A stretch of 64,000 nt of DNA from Clostridiales bacterium (GTDB lineage: Bacteria; Bacillota; Clostridia; Christensenellales; Pumilibacteraceae): the NCBI GenBank assembly GCA_022508505.1, contig JAFLVC010000001.1, positions 186,001 to 250,000 on the forward strand. Direction: 5' to 3'. Within the stretch, counting starts at the first letter, position 1. Each line of letters starts with the position of its first letter. The position numbers and the translations under genes are program-made. A model generated the notes under the pieces. It did not search any database, was not told where the DNA came from, and saw nothing but the letters and a program-made list of their open reading frames with translations. Shown one piece after another: positions 41,050 to 49,561 of this stretch.

Positions 41050-41754
41050 ATGACGCACGAGGAATATTTAGCTCGCGTCGAAAAGGCGAAGCGAATAGTG
41101 TTTTTCGGCGGCGCGGGCGTGTCGACGGAGAGCGGCATTCCCGATTTTCGGAGCGTCGACGGGCTGTACAACCAAAAGTACGACCTGTCGCCCGAGGAGA
41201 TACTGTCCGCCGACTACTTCAAGTACCACACGGCGGAGTTTTATCGGTTCTACTTCGACAAGATGATAGTGGACGGCGTAAAGCCCAACGCCGCGCATTA
41301 TAAGCTCGCCGAATGGGAGCGGATAGGAAAATTATCGGCTGTCGTTACGCAAAATATAGACGGGCTGCATCAGGCGGCGGGCAGCAAAAACGTGTTCGAG
41401 CTGCACGGCTCGATACACCGCAATCATTGCATGCGGTGCGGCAAAAGCTTTTCGCTTGACGAGGTGAAAAAGTTTGCGCCGAACGTGCCCAAGTGCTCGG
41501 AGTGCGGCGGCGTCATCAAGCCGGACGTCGTGCTGTACGGCGAAATGCTGCCGTACGACGCGATGGCGGGCGCGTACGACGCGATAGAGCATGCCGACAT
41601 GCTAATCGTCGGCGGCACGTCGCTGTCGGTGTTTCCCGCGGCGGGAATGGTTCACTACTTCCACGGCGGCAAGGACAACATCATCGTCATAAACAAGACC
41701 GAAATACACGGTTTTGAAAACCAATTGAACGGAAGTATCGGCGCACTGCTCTAA
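41050..41754 (+). CDS. cobB: NAD-dependent protein deacylase, sirtuin
   Basis: 234 residues. GGAGVSTESGIPDFRS and TQNIDGLH are the NAD-binding motifs, ELHGS carries the catalytic His, and CxxC pairs HCMRC and KCSEC form the zinc site. IVGGTSLSVFPA is also typical. ATG 41050 has GAGGAG 6 nt upstream; a TTG 2 codons earlier is in frame but less likely. It would reverse lysine acylation of metabolic enzymes using NAD. Confidence 0.93.
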   Translation: MTHEEYLARVEKAKRIVFFGGAGVSTESGIPDFRSVDGLYNQKYDLSPEEILSADYFKYHTAEFYRFYFDKMIVDGVKPNAAHYKLAEWERIGKLSAVVTQNIDGLHQAAGSKNVFELHGSIHRNHCMRCGKSFSLDEVKKFAPNVPKCSECGGVIKPDVVLYGEMLPYDAMAGAYDAIEHADMLIVGGTSLSVFPAAGMVHYFHGGKDNIIVINKTEIHGFENQLNGSIGALL

Positions 41755-41793
41755 GCGCCGCTAAATCGGAAAATAGCAAATAGGAGATATATC

Positions 41794-42351
41794 ATGAGAA
41801 ACGAAGAGAAGAAAAAACTCAACGCCGGCAGGGCAAAGTCGATGAACAAGTTTGCCGACGCGCTTTTTTCGCTGATGAAAAAGAAGCGTTTCGCAGACAT
41901 CACAATCACCGATTTGAGCGCGGAGGCAGGGCTCGTCAGAAAGACTTTTTACCGCAACTTCGAGACCAAAGACTCGATAACTGCGTATAAGCTCGATTGT
42001 TTTTTCGAAGAGATAGAAAAGAACTTCGATTTTTCTACGGCAGGCCCTATGGAAATATACGTGTTCTGCTTCGAGTACCTCTTGAAAAATCGCGACTTTA
42101 CGATCGTGTTTACCGACTACGGCACCATTCCTGTCATCATCGAAAAGATCAAGGAATATATCGAAGCCGGATACAGCGAAACGTTTCACGGCGCGGCCTC
42201 TTTTGACCCTACGCTCTCGGATTACTATTCGAAGTTCGTCGCGGTCGGGATTGCGTCCGTCATAAAGACGTGGGTAACAAGCGGATTCAAGCAGTCGCCT
42301 GCCGTCATGGCGGAATTGATGTACCGCTTCCTGTCCGGCGTCATTTCGTAA
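41794..42351 (+). CDS. TetR/AcrR-family regulator
   Basis: 185 residues. The N-terminal helix-turn-helix FADALFSLMKKKRFADITITDLSAEAGLVRKTFYRNFETKD (~16-55) is the TetR_N domain; the rest is a helical ligand/dimer domain resembling the TetR_C_33/DhaS-type group, without clear ligand clues. GGAGA precedes the ATG. It is the last gene before tmRNA, and its target is unknown. Confidence 0.87.
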   Translation: MRNEEKKKLNAGRAKSMNKFADALFSLMKKKRFADITITDLSAEAGLVRKTFYRNFETKDSITAYKLDCFFEEIEKNFDFSTAGPMEIYVFCFEYLLKNRDFTIVFTDYGTIPVIIEKIKEYIEAGYSETFHGAASFDPTLSDYYSKFVAVGIASVIKTWVTSGFKQSPAVMAELMYRFLSGVIS

Positions 42352-42397
42352 GCGCTCGGCTTGAGAAAAAAACGCAAAAATTTGCGTTGGATTTTGC

Positions 42398-42426
42398 TTG
42401 ATTATTTTTCGGGCATAATATATAAT
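42398..42426 (+). promoter_or_regulatory. promoter of ssrA
   Basis: TTGATT (42398-42403), 17-bp spacer, TATAAT (42421-42426), 12 nt before the mature 5' end. Confidence 0.8.
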
Positions 42427-42438
42427 TGGTAACACCGT

Positions 42439-42818
42439 GGGGATGTAATGGCTTCGACGGCGTGGGGCTTGCGAAGGAAAGCAAGTGGTAGGGTCGGCTA
42501 CCTAAAAACGCAAACGGCTTTAATTGCCAACAAAAAGGAAAATGCCAAAGTGGTGAGCTTCGCGGCTCCCGCAATGGCACTCGCGGCTTAAGTTAGCTGC
42601 GGAGTCCGCACCCGCTACCTATCGGCGGGAGCGCGGGCTTAAGTAAACGGTAGGCAACTCGGCGGGGAAGCGGTCAAGCCACGCCGAGTACAATGACCTT
42701 GCGGGCAGCGACCTCTGTTTACCGCGGTCGCCGCTCGGACACCGAGCGATAAACTAAACTTGTAGAAGTCCCCGCATATCCACGTCGGAAAGGGGTTCAA
42801 CTCCCCTCATCTCCACCA
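42439..42818 (+). ncRNA. ssrA: transfer-messenger RNA (tmRNA)
   Basis: 380 nt. 5' GGGGATGTAATGGCTTCGAC and the 3' T arm GGGGTTCAACTCCCC, acceptor CATCTCC, discriminator A and CCA (42816-42818) are the tRNA-like ends. The tag frame ends ALAA-TAA at 42589-42591. Reading back, ANKKENAKVVSFAAPAMALAA (21 codons from GCC at 42526) is the likely tag, though the resume codon is not fixed by sequence reading alone. It rescues stalled ribosomes and tags the nascent chain for proteolysis. Confidence 0.96.
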
Positions 42819-42820
42819 AA

Positions 42821-42852
42821 ACAAAAAGCGCAGATTTTTCTGCGCTTTTTGT
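42821..42852 (+). terminator. terminator of ssrA
   Basis: A 14-bp stem ACAAAAAGCGCAGA/TCTGCGCTTTTTGT with a TTTT loop. Confidence 0.9.
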
Positions 42853-42875
42853 TTGTAATTTAAAATGAGTAGTGT

Positions 42876-42888
42876 GGAGTTGAACCCC
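42876..42888 (-). repeat. inverted partial copy of the tmRNA T arm
   Basis: GGAGTTGAACCCC is the reverse complement of GGGGTTCAACTCC at 42792-42804 in ssrA, with GTG and CACTCC-like bases beside it. It could be an integration scar or chance. Confidence 0.4.
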
Positions 42889-42908
42889 GCAGGGCGTGAG
42901 CGGAAAGA

Positions 42909-42930
42909 AAAATGTCCGGTGCGACATTTT
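42909..42930 (-). terminator. terminator of the xylA-xylB-GH43 operon
   Basis: Stem AAAATGTC/GACATTTT with a 6-nt loop, followed on the minus strand by TTTTTC. Confidence 0.65.
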
Positions 42931-42968
42931 GCCGCGAACGCGCGGGTGAGCGCAGTAACGGCGCGGGT

Positions 42969-44405
42969 TTATTCAAGCGTAAACGAAATAAAGTCGGGGC
43001 GACCCTTGCCGCAGTAGGTGAATGTCAAAGCGCAAGTGCCGTTTTTGCCTTGCCATGCGCCTTTATACGCATTTAGCCCCTTTCCGTCGACGGGGATTGT
43101 TGCGAGCGTTTTTCCGTCGGCGGACGTGACGGTTATCGCGCCGTTTACTTTGCCTTTTAGCGTGACGGAAATGCTTTTTACATCCGAGATTTCGAAATAC
43201 TTAAACACCGCCGTCGCGCCGTCGGTGAAGTTGGCTATGTGCTGGTCGGGATTGCTTTCTCTGTCCTTGCCGTACTGTGTGAAGTAGGGGAACGACCGCC
43301 GCGGCTTTTTGATCACGCCGTAGGTGTACGCGCCCTTTCTCCCGAACAGGTTGCAAGCGACATGCGAGGAATACGTGCCGCGCCCGATTAGCGGTCTGCC
43401 GTTCAAGCCGCATGAGGTTACTTCCGCTTGAATAAACTTCCCGTCGCGAAACTCGATTTGTTCGGCGCACGCCTGTCGCGAAAACTGGTGGCGGTTGGTC
43501 TGGCGGTGATAGAATACATAATATTTTCCGCCGAGCTCTATAATGCTTCCGTGCGTGTTGCCAAGGTAATTTAGCGCGTCTTTTCTCGTTCGACCGTTTA
43601 AGCCAACGTCGCCGATAGAGACGAGCGTGCCGCCGAATTCGAAGCCTTCGTCGGGTCTGTCCGACACCGCCCAGCACAGCTCGTGACCTTCGAAAGAGCT
43701 GTAAATAAAGTAATACTTTCCGTCGAACTTGCGCATTGACGACGCCTCGAAAAACTCGTGCCCCTCGTATGCCGTGCCTTTGCCATCTTTTTTGCCTTTG
43801 ACGCCGATATACTTAAACTCGCCCTTGACTGTGAGCATATCGTCATCCAGCTCGAAGCACATGGCGCCGTGCCGCGTCGGCTTATGCCCGCCGAGCAAAA
43901 AAGCGGGGTAGTTGACCGGACCGAAGCCTGTGTATAGGTACACCTTGCCGTCGTCGTCGACAAATACGCCGGGGTCGAACTGAAGCGGCTCTTTTTTCTT
44001 TCCGATAGGCGTGCCGTCGGCGTATTTCACAAAGCCCAAAAACTCGTACTTGTCGGCGGGCGTATCGCACACCGCGACGGAAATGAGCCCTTTATAGCCG
44101 ATAAAGTAATACAGATAATACCTTCCGTCCTTCCCGCGGCAGACGTCGGGTGCGTACATTGCGTTTAATATTCCGCGCTTGCCGTGCGGGTCTTGACTTC
44201 TCTTATAAATGACGCCCTCGTACCGCCAATCGGTCAAATCGTCCTTGGGCGCCGACCAGCAGACGTAATCGCCGAGGCAGAAAGAAGCGCCGTCGAACAA
44301 ATCGTGCGAGCCGTAAATATACACCCGTCCGTCAAAGAGGTGGGGCTCGCCGTCGGGTATGTACTCATAGCTCGGAAGATATGGATTGAAGGCTTGGGCG
44401 TTCAT
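42969..44405 (-). CDS. GH43-family glycosidase
   Basis: 478 residues with no signal peptide, so probably intracellular. The five-bladed propeller motifs of GH43 are visible: PDGEPHLFDGRVYIYGSHD (~17-35, base Asp), FDPGVFVDDDGKVYLYTG (~143-160), FFEASSMRKFDGKYYFIYSS (~218-237, acid Glu). A C-terminal beta-sandwich CBM6-like domain follows (~360-478). It likely removes xylose or arabinose from oligosaccharides. It lies 12 nt after xylB, consistent with xylose metabolism; activity could be beta-xylosidase or alpha-L-arabinofuranosidase. Confidence 0.88.
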   Translation of the reverse strand: MNAQAFNPYLPSYEYIPDGEPHLFDGRVYIYGSHDLFDGASFCLGDYVCWSAPKDDLTDWRYEGVIYKRSQDPHGKRGILNAMYAPDVCRGKDGRYYLYYFIGYKGLISVAVCDTPADKYEFLGFVKYADGTPIGKKKEPLQFDPGVFVDDDGKVYLYTGFGPVNYPAFLLGGHKPTRHGAMCFELDDDMLTVKGEFKYIGVKGKKDGKGTAYEGHEFFEASSMRKFDGKYYFIYSSFEGHELCWAVSDRPDEGFEFGGTLVSIGDVGLNGRTRKDALNYLGNTHGSIIELGGKYYVFYHRQTNRHQFSRQACAEQIEFRDGKFIQAEVTSCGLNGRPLIGRGTYSSHVACNLFGRKGAYTYGVIKKPRRSFPYFTQYGKDRESNPDQHIANFTDGATAVFKYFEISDVKSISVTLKGKVNGAITVTSADGKTLATIPVDGKGLNAYKGAWQGKNGTCALTFTYCGKGRPDFISFTLE

Positions 44406-44417
44406 GGTAACACCTTT

Positions 44418-45887
44418 CTATAAGATTTTGTAAACATCTTTCAGTGCGGGATATATCGCGCGGAACGCAGCGTATTTTAGTTGATATGCCCGCGTAAGAT
44501 CGGGTGATGGGTTGATCGTGCCGTTTGTATGAACAAGCGCGGTTACGGCGTTACTGACGTCCTTGTATGCTCCGTCCGCGACCATTGCAAGTATTGCCGC
44601 GCCGTATGAGGCGCCGTGTTCGACGGCGAGCCGTTCTATGGAGACGCCTAAGACGTTTGCAAGAATTTTGCACCAAAGTTCGCTCTTCGCTCCGCCGCCG
44701 CAAACGCGCGTCTTGCGAATGTCGATGCCGTTCGACTTGGCGACCTCCACACAATCGCGAAGAGCGAAGGCCACGCCCTCCAAAACGGCGAGCGTCATAG
44801 CTTTACGCGTCGTCATGGGGGACATGCCGATAAATGCGCCGCGCGCGTTTACATCATTGTGCGGGCTTCGCTCGCCTGTGAGATAGGGTAAAAAATAAAC
44901 CGAATTTTTGCCGAGAAGCTCTTCCGTTTCCGCTTGCTCGCCGATAAAATCTGTGCTGTTCAGTATGTTCATCCACCACGAGTTGCACGCCGCTGCGGAC
45001 AGTATGCAGCCCATAAGGTGATATTTGCCGTTGGCGTGGCAAAACGAATGAAGCGCGTTTTTCGAATCCACGCCGAAAGTATCCTGCGCAATAAATACCG
45101 TGCCGCTCGTGCCGAGGGAAATAGTCGTGTCGCCGTGCTCCGCCGCGCCCGTGCCGATTGCCGAAGCGGCATTGTCGCCCGCGCCCGCGGCTACCGCCGT
45201 GTTTTCACATAGCCCCCAAAGCTTTACATATTCGGGCTTTAGCGGGCCTACCGGCTCGTACGACTCGTACAGGCGCGGAAGCTGTGATATGTCAATACCG
45301 CAAAGGTCAAGCATTTCCGAGCTCCAGCGTTTATGCCGCACGTCGAGAAGCAGCGTTCCCGACGCGTCCGAATAATCTGTCGAATGCGTGCCGGTAAGCA
45401 TATAGACGAGGTAATCTTTCGGCAGGCAAACGCGTTTGATTTTGGCGAAATTATCGGGCTCATGCTCTTTGAGCCACAGCAGTTTGGGCGCGGTGAATCC
45501 CGCAAACGCGATATTTGCGGTGCGCCGAGAAAGGACGTCTTTGCCGACGGTTGTGTTTAGATATTCGGTTTGCTCTTCCGTTCTGCCGTCGTTCCAAAGA
45601 ATACACGGGCGTATGACGTTGTCGTCCTTGTCGAGCACGACAAGTCCGTGCATTTGTCCGCCGAAAGAAAGCCCGCCTACCGAACGCGCGTCTTGACCTT
45701 TTAGCAGTTCGGGCATTCCTCTTTTGAGTGCGGCGAGCCAATCGGCGGGGTTCTGTTCGCTCCAGCCGTTTTGGGGGTAAAGCACGGGATATGTTTCCGA
45801 GCGGGACGCAAGTATTTTTCCGTCCGCGCGCACCAAAAGCAATTTTAATGCGGACGTGCCGACATCGATTCCTATATAGGTCTTCAT
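44418..45887 (-). CDS. xylB: xylulokinase
   Basis: 489 residues from the ATG at 45887, one base after the xylA stop; an upstream extension of the frame lies in xylA and is rejected. FGGY-family signatures: GIDVGTSALKLLLV (N-terminal phosphate loop), GQMHGLVVLD and CILWNDGRTEEQ (xylulokinase-type), GAGDNAASAIGTG, and CGGGAKSELWCKILANVLG near the C-terminus. It phosphorylates D-xylulose to xylulose 5-phosphate. Translation is probably coupled to xylA, since no good ribosome site precedes it. Confidence 0.94.
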   Translation of the reverse strand: MKTYIGIDVGTSALKLLLVRADGKILASRSETYPVLYPQNGWSEQNPADWLAALKRGMPELLKGQDARSVGGLSFGGQMHGLVVLDKDDNVIRPCILWNDGRTEEQTEYLNTTVGKDVLSRRTANIAFAGFTAPKLLWLKEHEPDNFAKIKRVCLPKDYLVYMLTGTHSTDYSDASGTLLLDVRHKRWSSEMLDLCGIDISQLPRLYESYEPVGPLKPEYVKLWGLCENTAVAAGAGDNAASAIGTGAAEHGDTTISLGTSGTVFIAQDTFGVDSKNALHSFCHANGKYHLMGCILSAAACNSWWMNILNSTDFIGEQAETEELLGKNSVYFLPYLTGERSPHNDVNARGAFIGMSPMTTRKAMTLAVLEGVAFALRDCVEVAKSNGIDIRKTRVCGGGAKSELWCKILANVLGVSIERLAVEHGASYGAAILAMVADGAYKDVSNAVTALVHTNGTINPSPDLTRAYQLKYAAFRAIYPALKDVYKIL

Positions 45888-45888
45888 A

Positions 45889-47211
45889 CTAATTTTTGAA
45901 CAGGATTTCATTGAATATGCTTTGCAGATATTCCTGTCTCCCGCTGCACGGCAGGGCGGGCGCGCCGAGCTTTTCGGCATACGCGGAAAGCTCTTCGAGC
46001 GTGGCTTTCCCGGACGTGATCTTCTTTCCGATTTCTGTGGTTTTGTAGTCGGCGTATCGCTGCTCTACAAACTTGTCTATTCTGCCGTCCTCGATGAGCG
46101 CCGCCGCCTTCAAAAGTCCGAGAGCAAATGTGTCCATGCCGAGGATGAATGCGTAAAACATATCCTCGGCAGTATAGGACGGGCGGCGGGTCTTGGCGTC
46201 AAAGTTGAAGCCGCCGGAAACGCCGCCGGCCTTGAGCACTTCATACATACATTTGGTTGAAGTGTACACATCGTAAGGGAATTCGTCGGTATCCCAGCCG
46301 AGCAGCATATCGCCTTGGTTTGCGTCGATAGAGCCGAGCATACCGTTAATTGCGGCAATGCGCAGTTCGTGCTCGAACGTGTGTCCCGCGAGCGTCGCGT
46401 GGTTGGCTTCTATGTTCAGCTTAAAGTCTTTATCAAGTCCGTGCGCACGCAAAAAGCCTATTGCCGTCGCCGCGTCAAAATCGTACTGGTGCTTCATCGG
46501 TTCTTTCGGCTTAGGCTCTATATAAAAGTCGCCTTTAAAGCCTATTTTACGGCCGTAGTCGACCGCCATTTTCATCAGGCGCGCTATATTTTCCGTTTCT
46601 AATGCGACATCGGTGTTGAGAAGAGTTTCGTACCCCTCTCTGCCGCCCCAGAAAACATAGCCCTTGCCGCCGAGCTTTACGGTGATGTCGAGGGCTTTTT
46701 TTATCTGCGCCGCGGCGAAGCAAAAGACATCCGCGCTGTTGCTCGAGCCCGCGCCGTTCATATACCGCGGGTTGCCGAACATATTGGCGGTGCCCCAAAG
46801 GCATTTGACGCCCGTTTGCTTCATCTTTGCGAGAATATAATCGGAAATCTCGTCCAACCGTCTGTTGGTTTCCTTGATGTCCGCCGCCTCGGGAACGAGG
46901 TCTACGTCGTGAAAGCAAAAGTAGCGGATTCCCAGCTTTTGCATAAACTCGAACCCTGCGTCCACCTTTGCCTTGGCGTGCTCCATTGTACCGATAGGCG
47001 CCCCGAACGATTTGTCCGCCGTGCCGACGCCGAACATATCCGCGCCCGTCGCACAAAGGTTGTGCCACCATGCCATTGCAAATGGCAAATGTTCGCTCAT
47101 CGGCTTGCCGAGCACAATTCGGTTTGCGTCGTAGTACTTGAATGCAAGCTTGTTTTTGCTTGCCGCGCCCTCGTATGACACTACGGGAATGTTTTTAAAA
47201 ATTTCTTCCAT
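45889..47211 (-). CDS. xylA: xylose isomerase
   Basis: 440 residues, a class II xylose isomerase. FHDVDLVPE contains the catalytic His, [17 protein letters not shown] and [18 protein letters not shown] carry the two-metal-site ligands, and [16 protein letters not shown] is also characteristic. It converts D-xylose to D-xylulose and is the first gene of xylA-xylB-GH43. It has a consensus promoter at 47240-47268 and is divergent from the LytTR system, which could regulate it, although I find no matching box upstream. Confidence 0.97.
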   Translation of the reverse strand: MEEIFKNIPVVSYEGAASKNKLAFKYYDANRIVLGKPMSEHLPFAMAWWHNLCATGADMFGVGTADKSFGAPIGTMEHAKAKVDAGFEFMQKLGIRYFCFHDVDLVPEAADIKETNRRLDEISDYILAKMKQTGVKCLWGTANMFGNPRYMNGAGSSNSADVFCFAAAQIKKALDITVKLGGKGYVFWGGREGYETLLNTDVALETENIARLMKMAVDYGRKIGFKGDFYIEPKPKEPMKHQYDFDAATAIGFLRAHGLDKDFKLNIEANHATLAGHTFEHELRIAAINGMLGSIDANQGDMLLGWDTDEFPYDVYTSTKCMYEVLKAGGVSGGFNFDAKTRRPSYTAEDMFYAFILGMDTFALGLLKAAALIEDGRIDKFVEQRYADYKTTEIGKKITSGKATLEELSAYAEKLGAPALPCSGRQEYLQSIFNEILFKN

Positions 47212-47239
47212 GATAGAGCTCCGTTTTTATACTACCCTA

Positions 47240-47268
47240 ATTATACGAAGTGATATGATTTATGTCAA
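47240..47268 (-). promoter_or_regulatory. xylA operon promoter
   Basis: Minus strand TTGACA (47263-47268), 17-bp spacer, TATAAT (47240-47245). Confidence 0.88.
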
Positions 47269-47316
47269 GAGGTAATTTTTAATATCGGCAGTGTCCCGAT
47301 TTTGATAAAATGAGTC

Positions 47317-47345
47317 TTGACAAAACCCACATTATTATATATAAT
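47317..47345 (+). promoter_or_regulatory. promoter of the LytTR two-component operon
   Basis: TTGACA (47317-47322), 17-bp spacer, TATAAT (47340-47345). It is divergent from the xylA promoter, with 48 bp between the -35 elements. A second TATAAT lies at 47367-47372. Confidence 0.85.
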
Positions 47346-47384
47346 AAAGATAATAACGCATTTTGTTATAATATGGAGGATGAT

Positions 47385-48104
47385 ATGCTGACGATGGCGG
47401 TGGTAGACGACGAGCGCGAGCACATTGAGCGTTTCAAAGAACTCGTCGCGCGCTTTTTCGCGGACTTCCCGCGCTACGGCAGCGAATACAATGTCGTCGA
47501 GTTTTCGTCGGGCGAAAAGCTACTCGAAAACTATGCGCCGCGTTACGATGTTATTTTCCTCGATATCGATATGGACGGCATCAACGGCATGAAAACCGCC
47601 AAGCTCATTCGCAAGACGGATGAGAGCACACCGATTATATTCATAACGCGCATGGCGCGGTACGCCATAGAGGGGTATGCCGTCGCCGCATTGGATTTTA
47701 TTGTAAAGCCGTTGGATTATGCGAGCTTTTCGGTCAAAATGAAGCGCGCGTTTTCCCGCATGGCAAAGAATAAATCACAGCGCATTCAGCTCAATGTCGA
47801 AGGCGAGGTAGTCTTTGTCGACGTCAGAGATATTCTTTACGTCGAAGTCCTCAAGCACGTCGTCGTTTGGCATACAAAAAAGGGCGACTACCGCGCCTGG
47901 GGTTCTTTGAAGGACGCGGCAGAGCAGATAGAGGATCCCAATTTCTGCATGTGCAACCGTTGCTATCTCGTCAATCTTCGTCATGTTAAAGGCTTGGACA
48001 AAAATACCGTTCGCGTCGGCGATGAAGAGTTGCTTATCAGCCGCTATCGCCGAAAGGAGTTTTTGGAAACCCTTGCGCAGTACTATGGGACAGGAGGGGC
48101 GTAA
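47385..48104 (+). CDS. LytTR-family response regulator (AgrA-like)
   Basis: 239 residues from an ATG 4 nt after GGAGGA; other in-frame ATGs at 47373 and 47394 are possible. The receiver domain (~1-125) has the acidic VVDDE pocket, phospho-acceptor Asp ~60 (VIFLD) and Lys in FIVKPLD. The C-terminal LytTR DNA-binding domain (~140-235) carries the ILYVEVLKHVVVWHTKKGDY and CMCNRCYLVNLRHV patterns. Such regulators bind pairs of ~9-bp direct repeats one to two helical turns apart. The ATTCGAGTTG pairs at 49459, 55709 and 59757 fit that mode. Confidence 0.92.
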   Translation: MLTMAVVDDEREHIERFKELVARFFADFPRYGSEYNVVEFSSGEKLLENYAPRYDVIFLDIDMDGINGMKTAKLIRKTDESTPIIFITRMARYAIEGYAVAALDFIVKPLDYASFSVKMKRAFSRMAKNKSQRIQLNVEGEVVFVDVRDILYVEVLKHVVVWHTKKGDYRAWGSLKDAAEQIEDPNFCMCNRCYLVNLRHVKGLDKNTVRVGDEELLISRYRRKEFLETLAQYYGTGGA

Positions 48105-49403
48105 ATGCCGAATAACTTCTTCGGGTGGTATTTTTATGTTAAGCTGTTCCCTACGCTTATCTTCGCGACTTTGCTGCTCATAGCAAACCGCCCGAAGCGT
48201 AAGTATTTTTGGTTGCGCTTTCTTCCTACCGCCGTCGCCATGACCGTGCTTTCTACCTGGCTGTGGAGTCTTGCAAGAGGGGCATGGTATCCGGCGCTCG
48301 ACAAATACGGCGTTATTATTTGCGACGCCATTTTTCTTGCGGAGCTTTTTGCGCTCTTTTTCTTTTCGTTTATGTGTAGCCCGCTCGAAATATTTTTGTA
48401 TGTCATGGGCGGATGGGCGGCGGAGCATCTCGGCAATCAAATCGCAATGCTTCTTACCTCGGCGGCAAACATCACGGTTGATTATAAAAATTACAGTTGG
48501 CAGTATTTTCTCGTCAACGTGTTTTCATACGCGGCTGTTTACGGCGCAATCTTTGCGATATTTTACGGAATTCTCAAAAAGAATACTTCCATACAAAACA
48601 AGCGCATGCTTATCCCCGCCGGCGTCCTGCTCCTTGTCGTAACGGTATTGGCTGTTTTTATTCCGTATGACGTGTCAACGGAAGGAATGGTTGTTGTGCG
48701 TTGCTACGCCGTCGCTTGCTGTGTTATAACGCTTTTTCTTGTGTGGAGCGCATTTGAGGAGGGGCGGCTCAGTCAGGAGCTGACGCTGCTTAGCCTGCTC
48801 GACAGAAAGCGCGCCGAGCAGTACGAGATGTCCCGCGAGAGCATCGAGGTCGTCAACACGCGGTGTCACGATTTGAAAAAACTCGTCGGGCAGATTCTTG
48901 CAAACAAAAGCTCCGTCGACATGGCGGAAATAACGCAGGAGCTCGAAACGTACGACGCAATCGTCAAAACGGGCAACACCGCCTTCGATACGATTTTGAC
49001 CGAAAAGAGCTTGTACTGCGAGAAGAACGGCATTCGCTTTACCGTTATGGCGGACACCAAGCGCCTCGACTTTCTTTCGGATATCGACATTTACTCGCTT
49101 TTCGGCAACATCCTCGACAACGCGATCGAGGCTTCGCTCAAAATGGAAGAGGGCAGCCGCGCCATCGGGCTCAATGTGCGCGAAATCGGCGAAATTTGCA
49201 GCATTCACTCCGACAACCTGTTTGACGGTGCGCTGAAGTTTGCCGGCAAAAAAATAATTACGACCAAGCAAAACGCGAGCGAACACGGCTTTGGTATTAC
49301 GAGTATAAGGCGCATAGCCGAAAAGTACGGCGGCGAGATGAAGGTCTCGGCGGAGGACGGCGTGTTCAATCTCGATATCGTAATCCCCATACCTCACAAA
49401 TAA
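48105..49403 (+). CDS. sensor histidine kinase, AgrC-like (GHKL)
   Basis: 432 residues. About six hydrophobic segments lie in residues 1-~210 (for example LFPTLIFATLLLIANR and ALFFFSFMCSPLEIFLYVMG). The H-box-like NTRCHDLKKLVGQ has His ~255, and the ATPase region has NILDNAIEAS (N box ~327) and EHGFGITSIRRIAEKYGGE (G box ~400). It starts immediately after the regulator stop. The architecture is that of AgrC-type peptide-sensing kinases, but no AgrB or AgrD gene is nearby, so the signal is unknown; a sugar or oligosaccharide cue would fit the surroundings. Confidence 0.88.
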   Translation: MPNNFFGWYFYVKLFPTLIFATLLLIANRPKRKYFWLRFLPTAVAMTVLSTWLWSLARGAWYPALDKYGVIICDAIFLAELFALFFFSFMCSPLEIFLYVMGGWAAEHLGNQIAMLLTSAANITVDYKNYSWQYFLVNVFSYAAVYGAIFAIFYGILKKNTSIQNKRMLIPAGVLLLVVTVLAVFIPYDVSTEGMVVVRCYAVACCVITLFLVWSAFEEGRLSQELTLLSLLDRKRAEQYEMSRESIEVVNTRCHDLKKLVGQILANKSSVDMAEITQELETYDAIVKTGNTAFDTILTEKSLYCEKNGIRFTVMADTKRLDFLSDIDIYSLFGNILDNAIEASLKMEEGSRAIGLNVREIGEICSIHSDNLFDGALKFAGKKIITTKQNASEHGFGITSIRRIAEKYGGEMKVSAEDGVFNLDIVIPIPHK

Positions 49404-49426
49404 TCGCCACCAAAAACAGGTTTTCG

Positions 49427-49453
49427 AGCCCTCTTCGATAAGGGGGCTTTTCT
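49427..49453 (+). terminator. terminator of the LytTR operon
   Basis: Stem AGCCCTCTT/AAGGGGGCT (one T-G pair), CGAT loop, then TTTTC. Confidence 0.8.
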
Positions 49454-49458
49454 TTGCG

Positions 49459-49523
49459 ATTCGAGTTGCAAAATTCGCGATTTGCGTGAAACGGTTGACC
49501 GTAGGGTCGTTTTATTTTATAGT
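49459..49523 (+). promoter_or_regulatory. GH2-gal promoter with LytTR-type box pair (site A)
   Basis: ATTCGAGTTG (49459-49468) and a degenerate ATTTGCGTGA (49480-49489) are 21 bp start to start. Five bp later TTGACC (49495-49500), 17-bp spacer, TATAGT (49518-49523). The non-consensus -10 suits an activated promoter. Confidence 0.65.
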
Positions 49524-49561
49524 TTAGTTGTAGAAAATCGACAATCAACAGGGGAATTATT

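Noticed and set aside
47212-47384. Search for LytTR-type boxes before xylA and before the LytTR operon
   Set aside because: Promoters are clear, but no ATTCGAGTTG-like pair is seen on either strand, so autoregulation or xylA control is not claimed.
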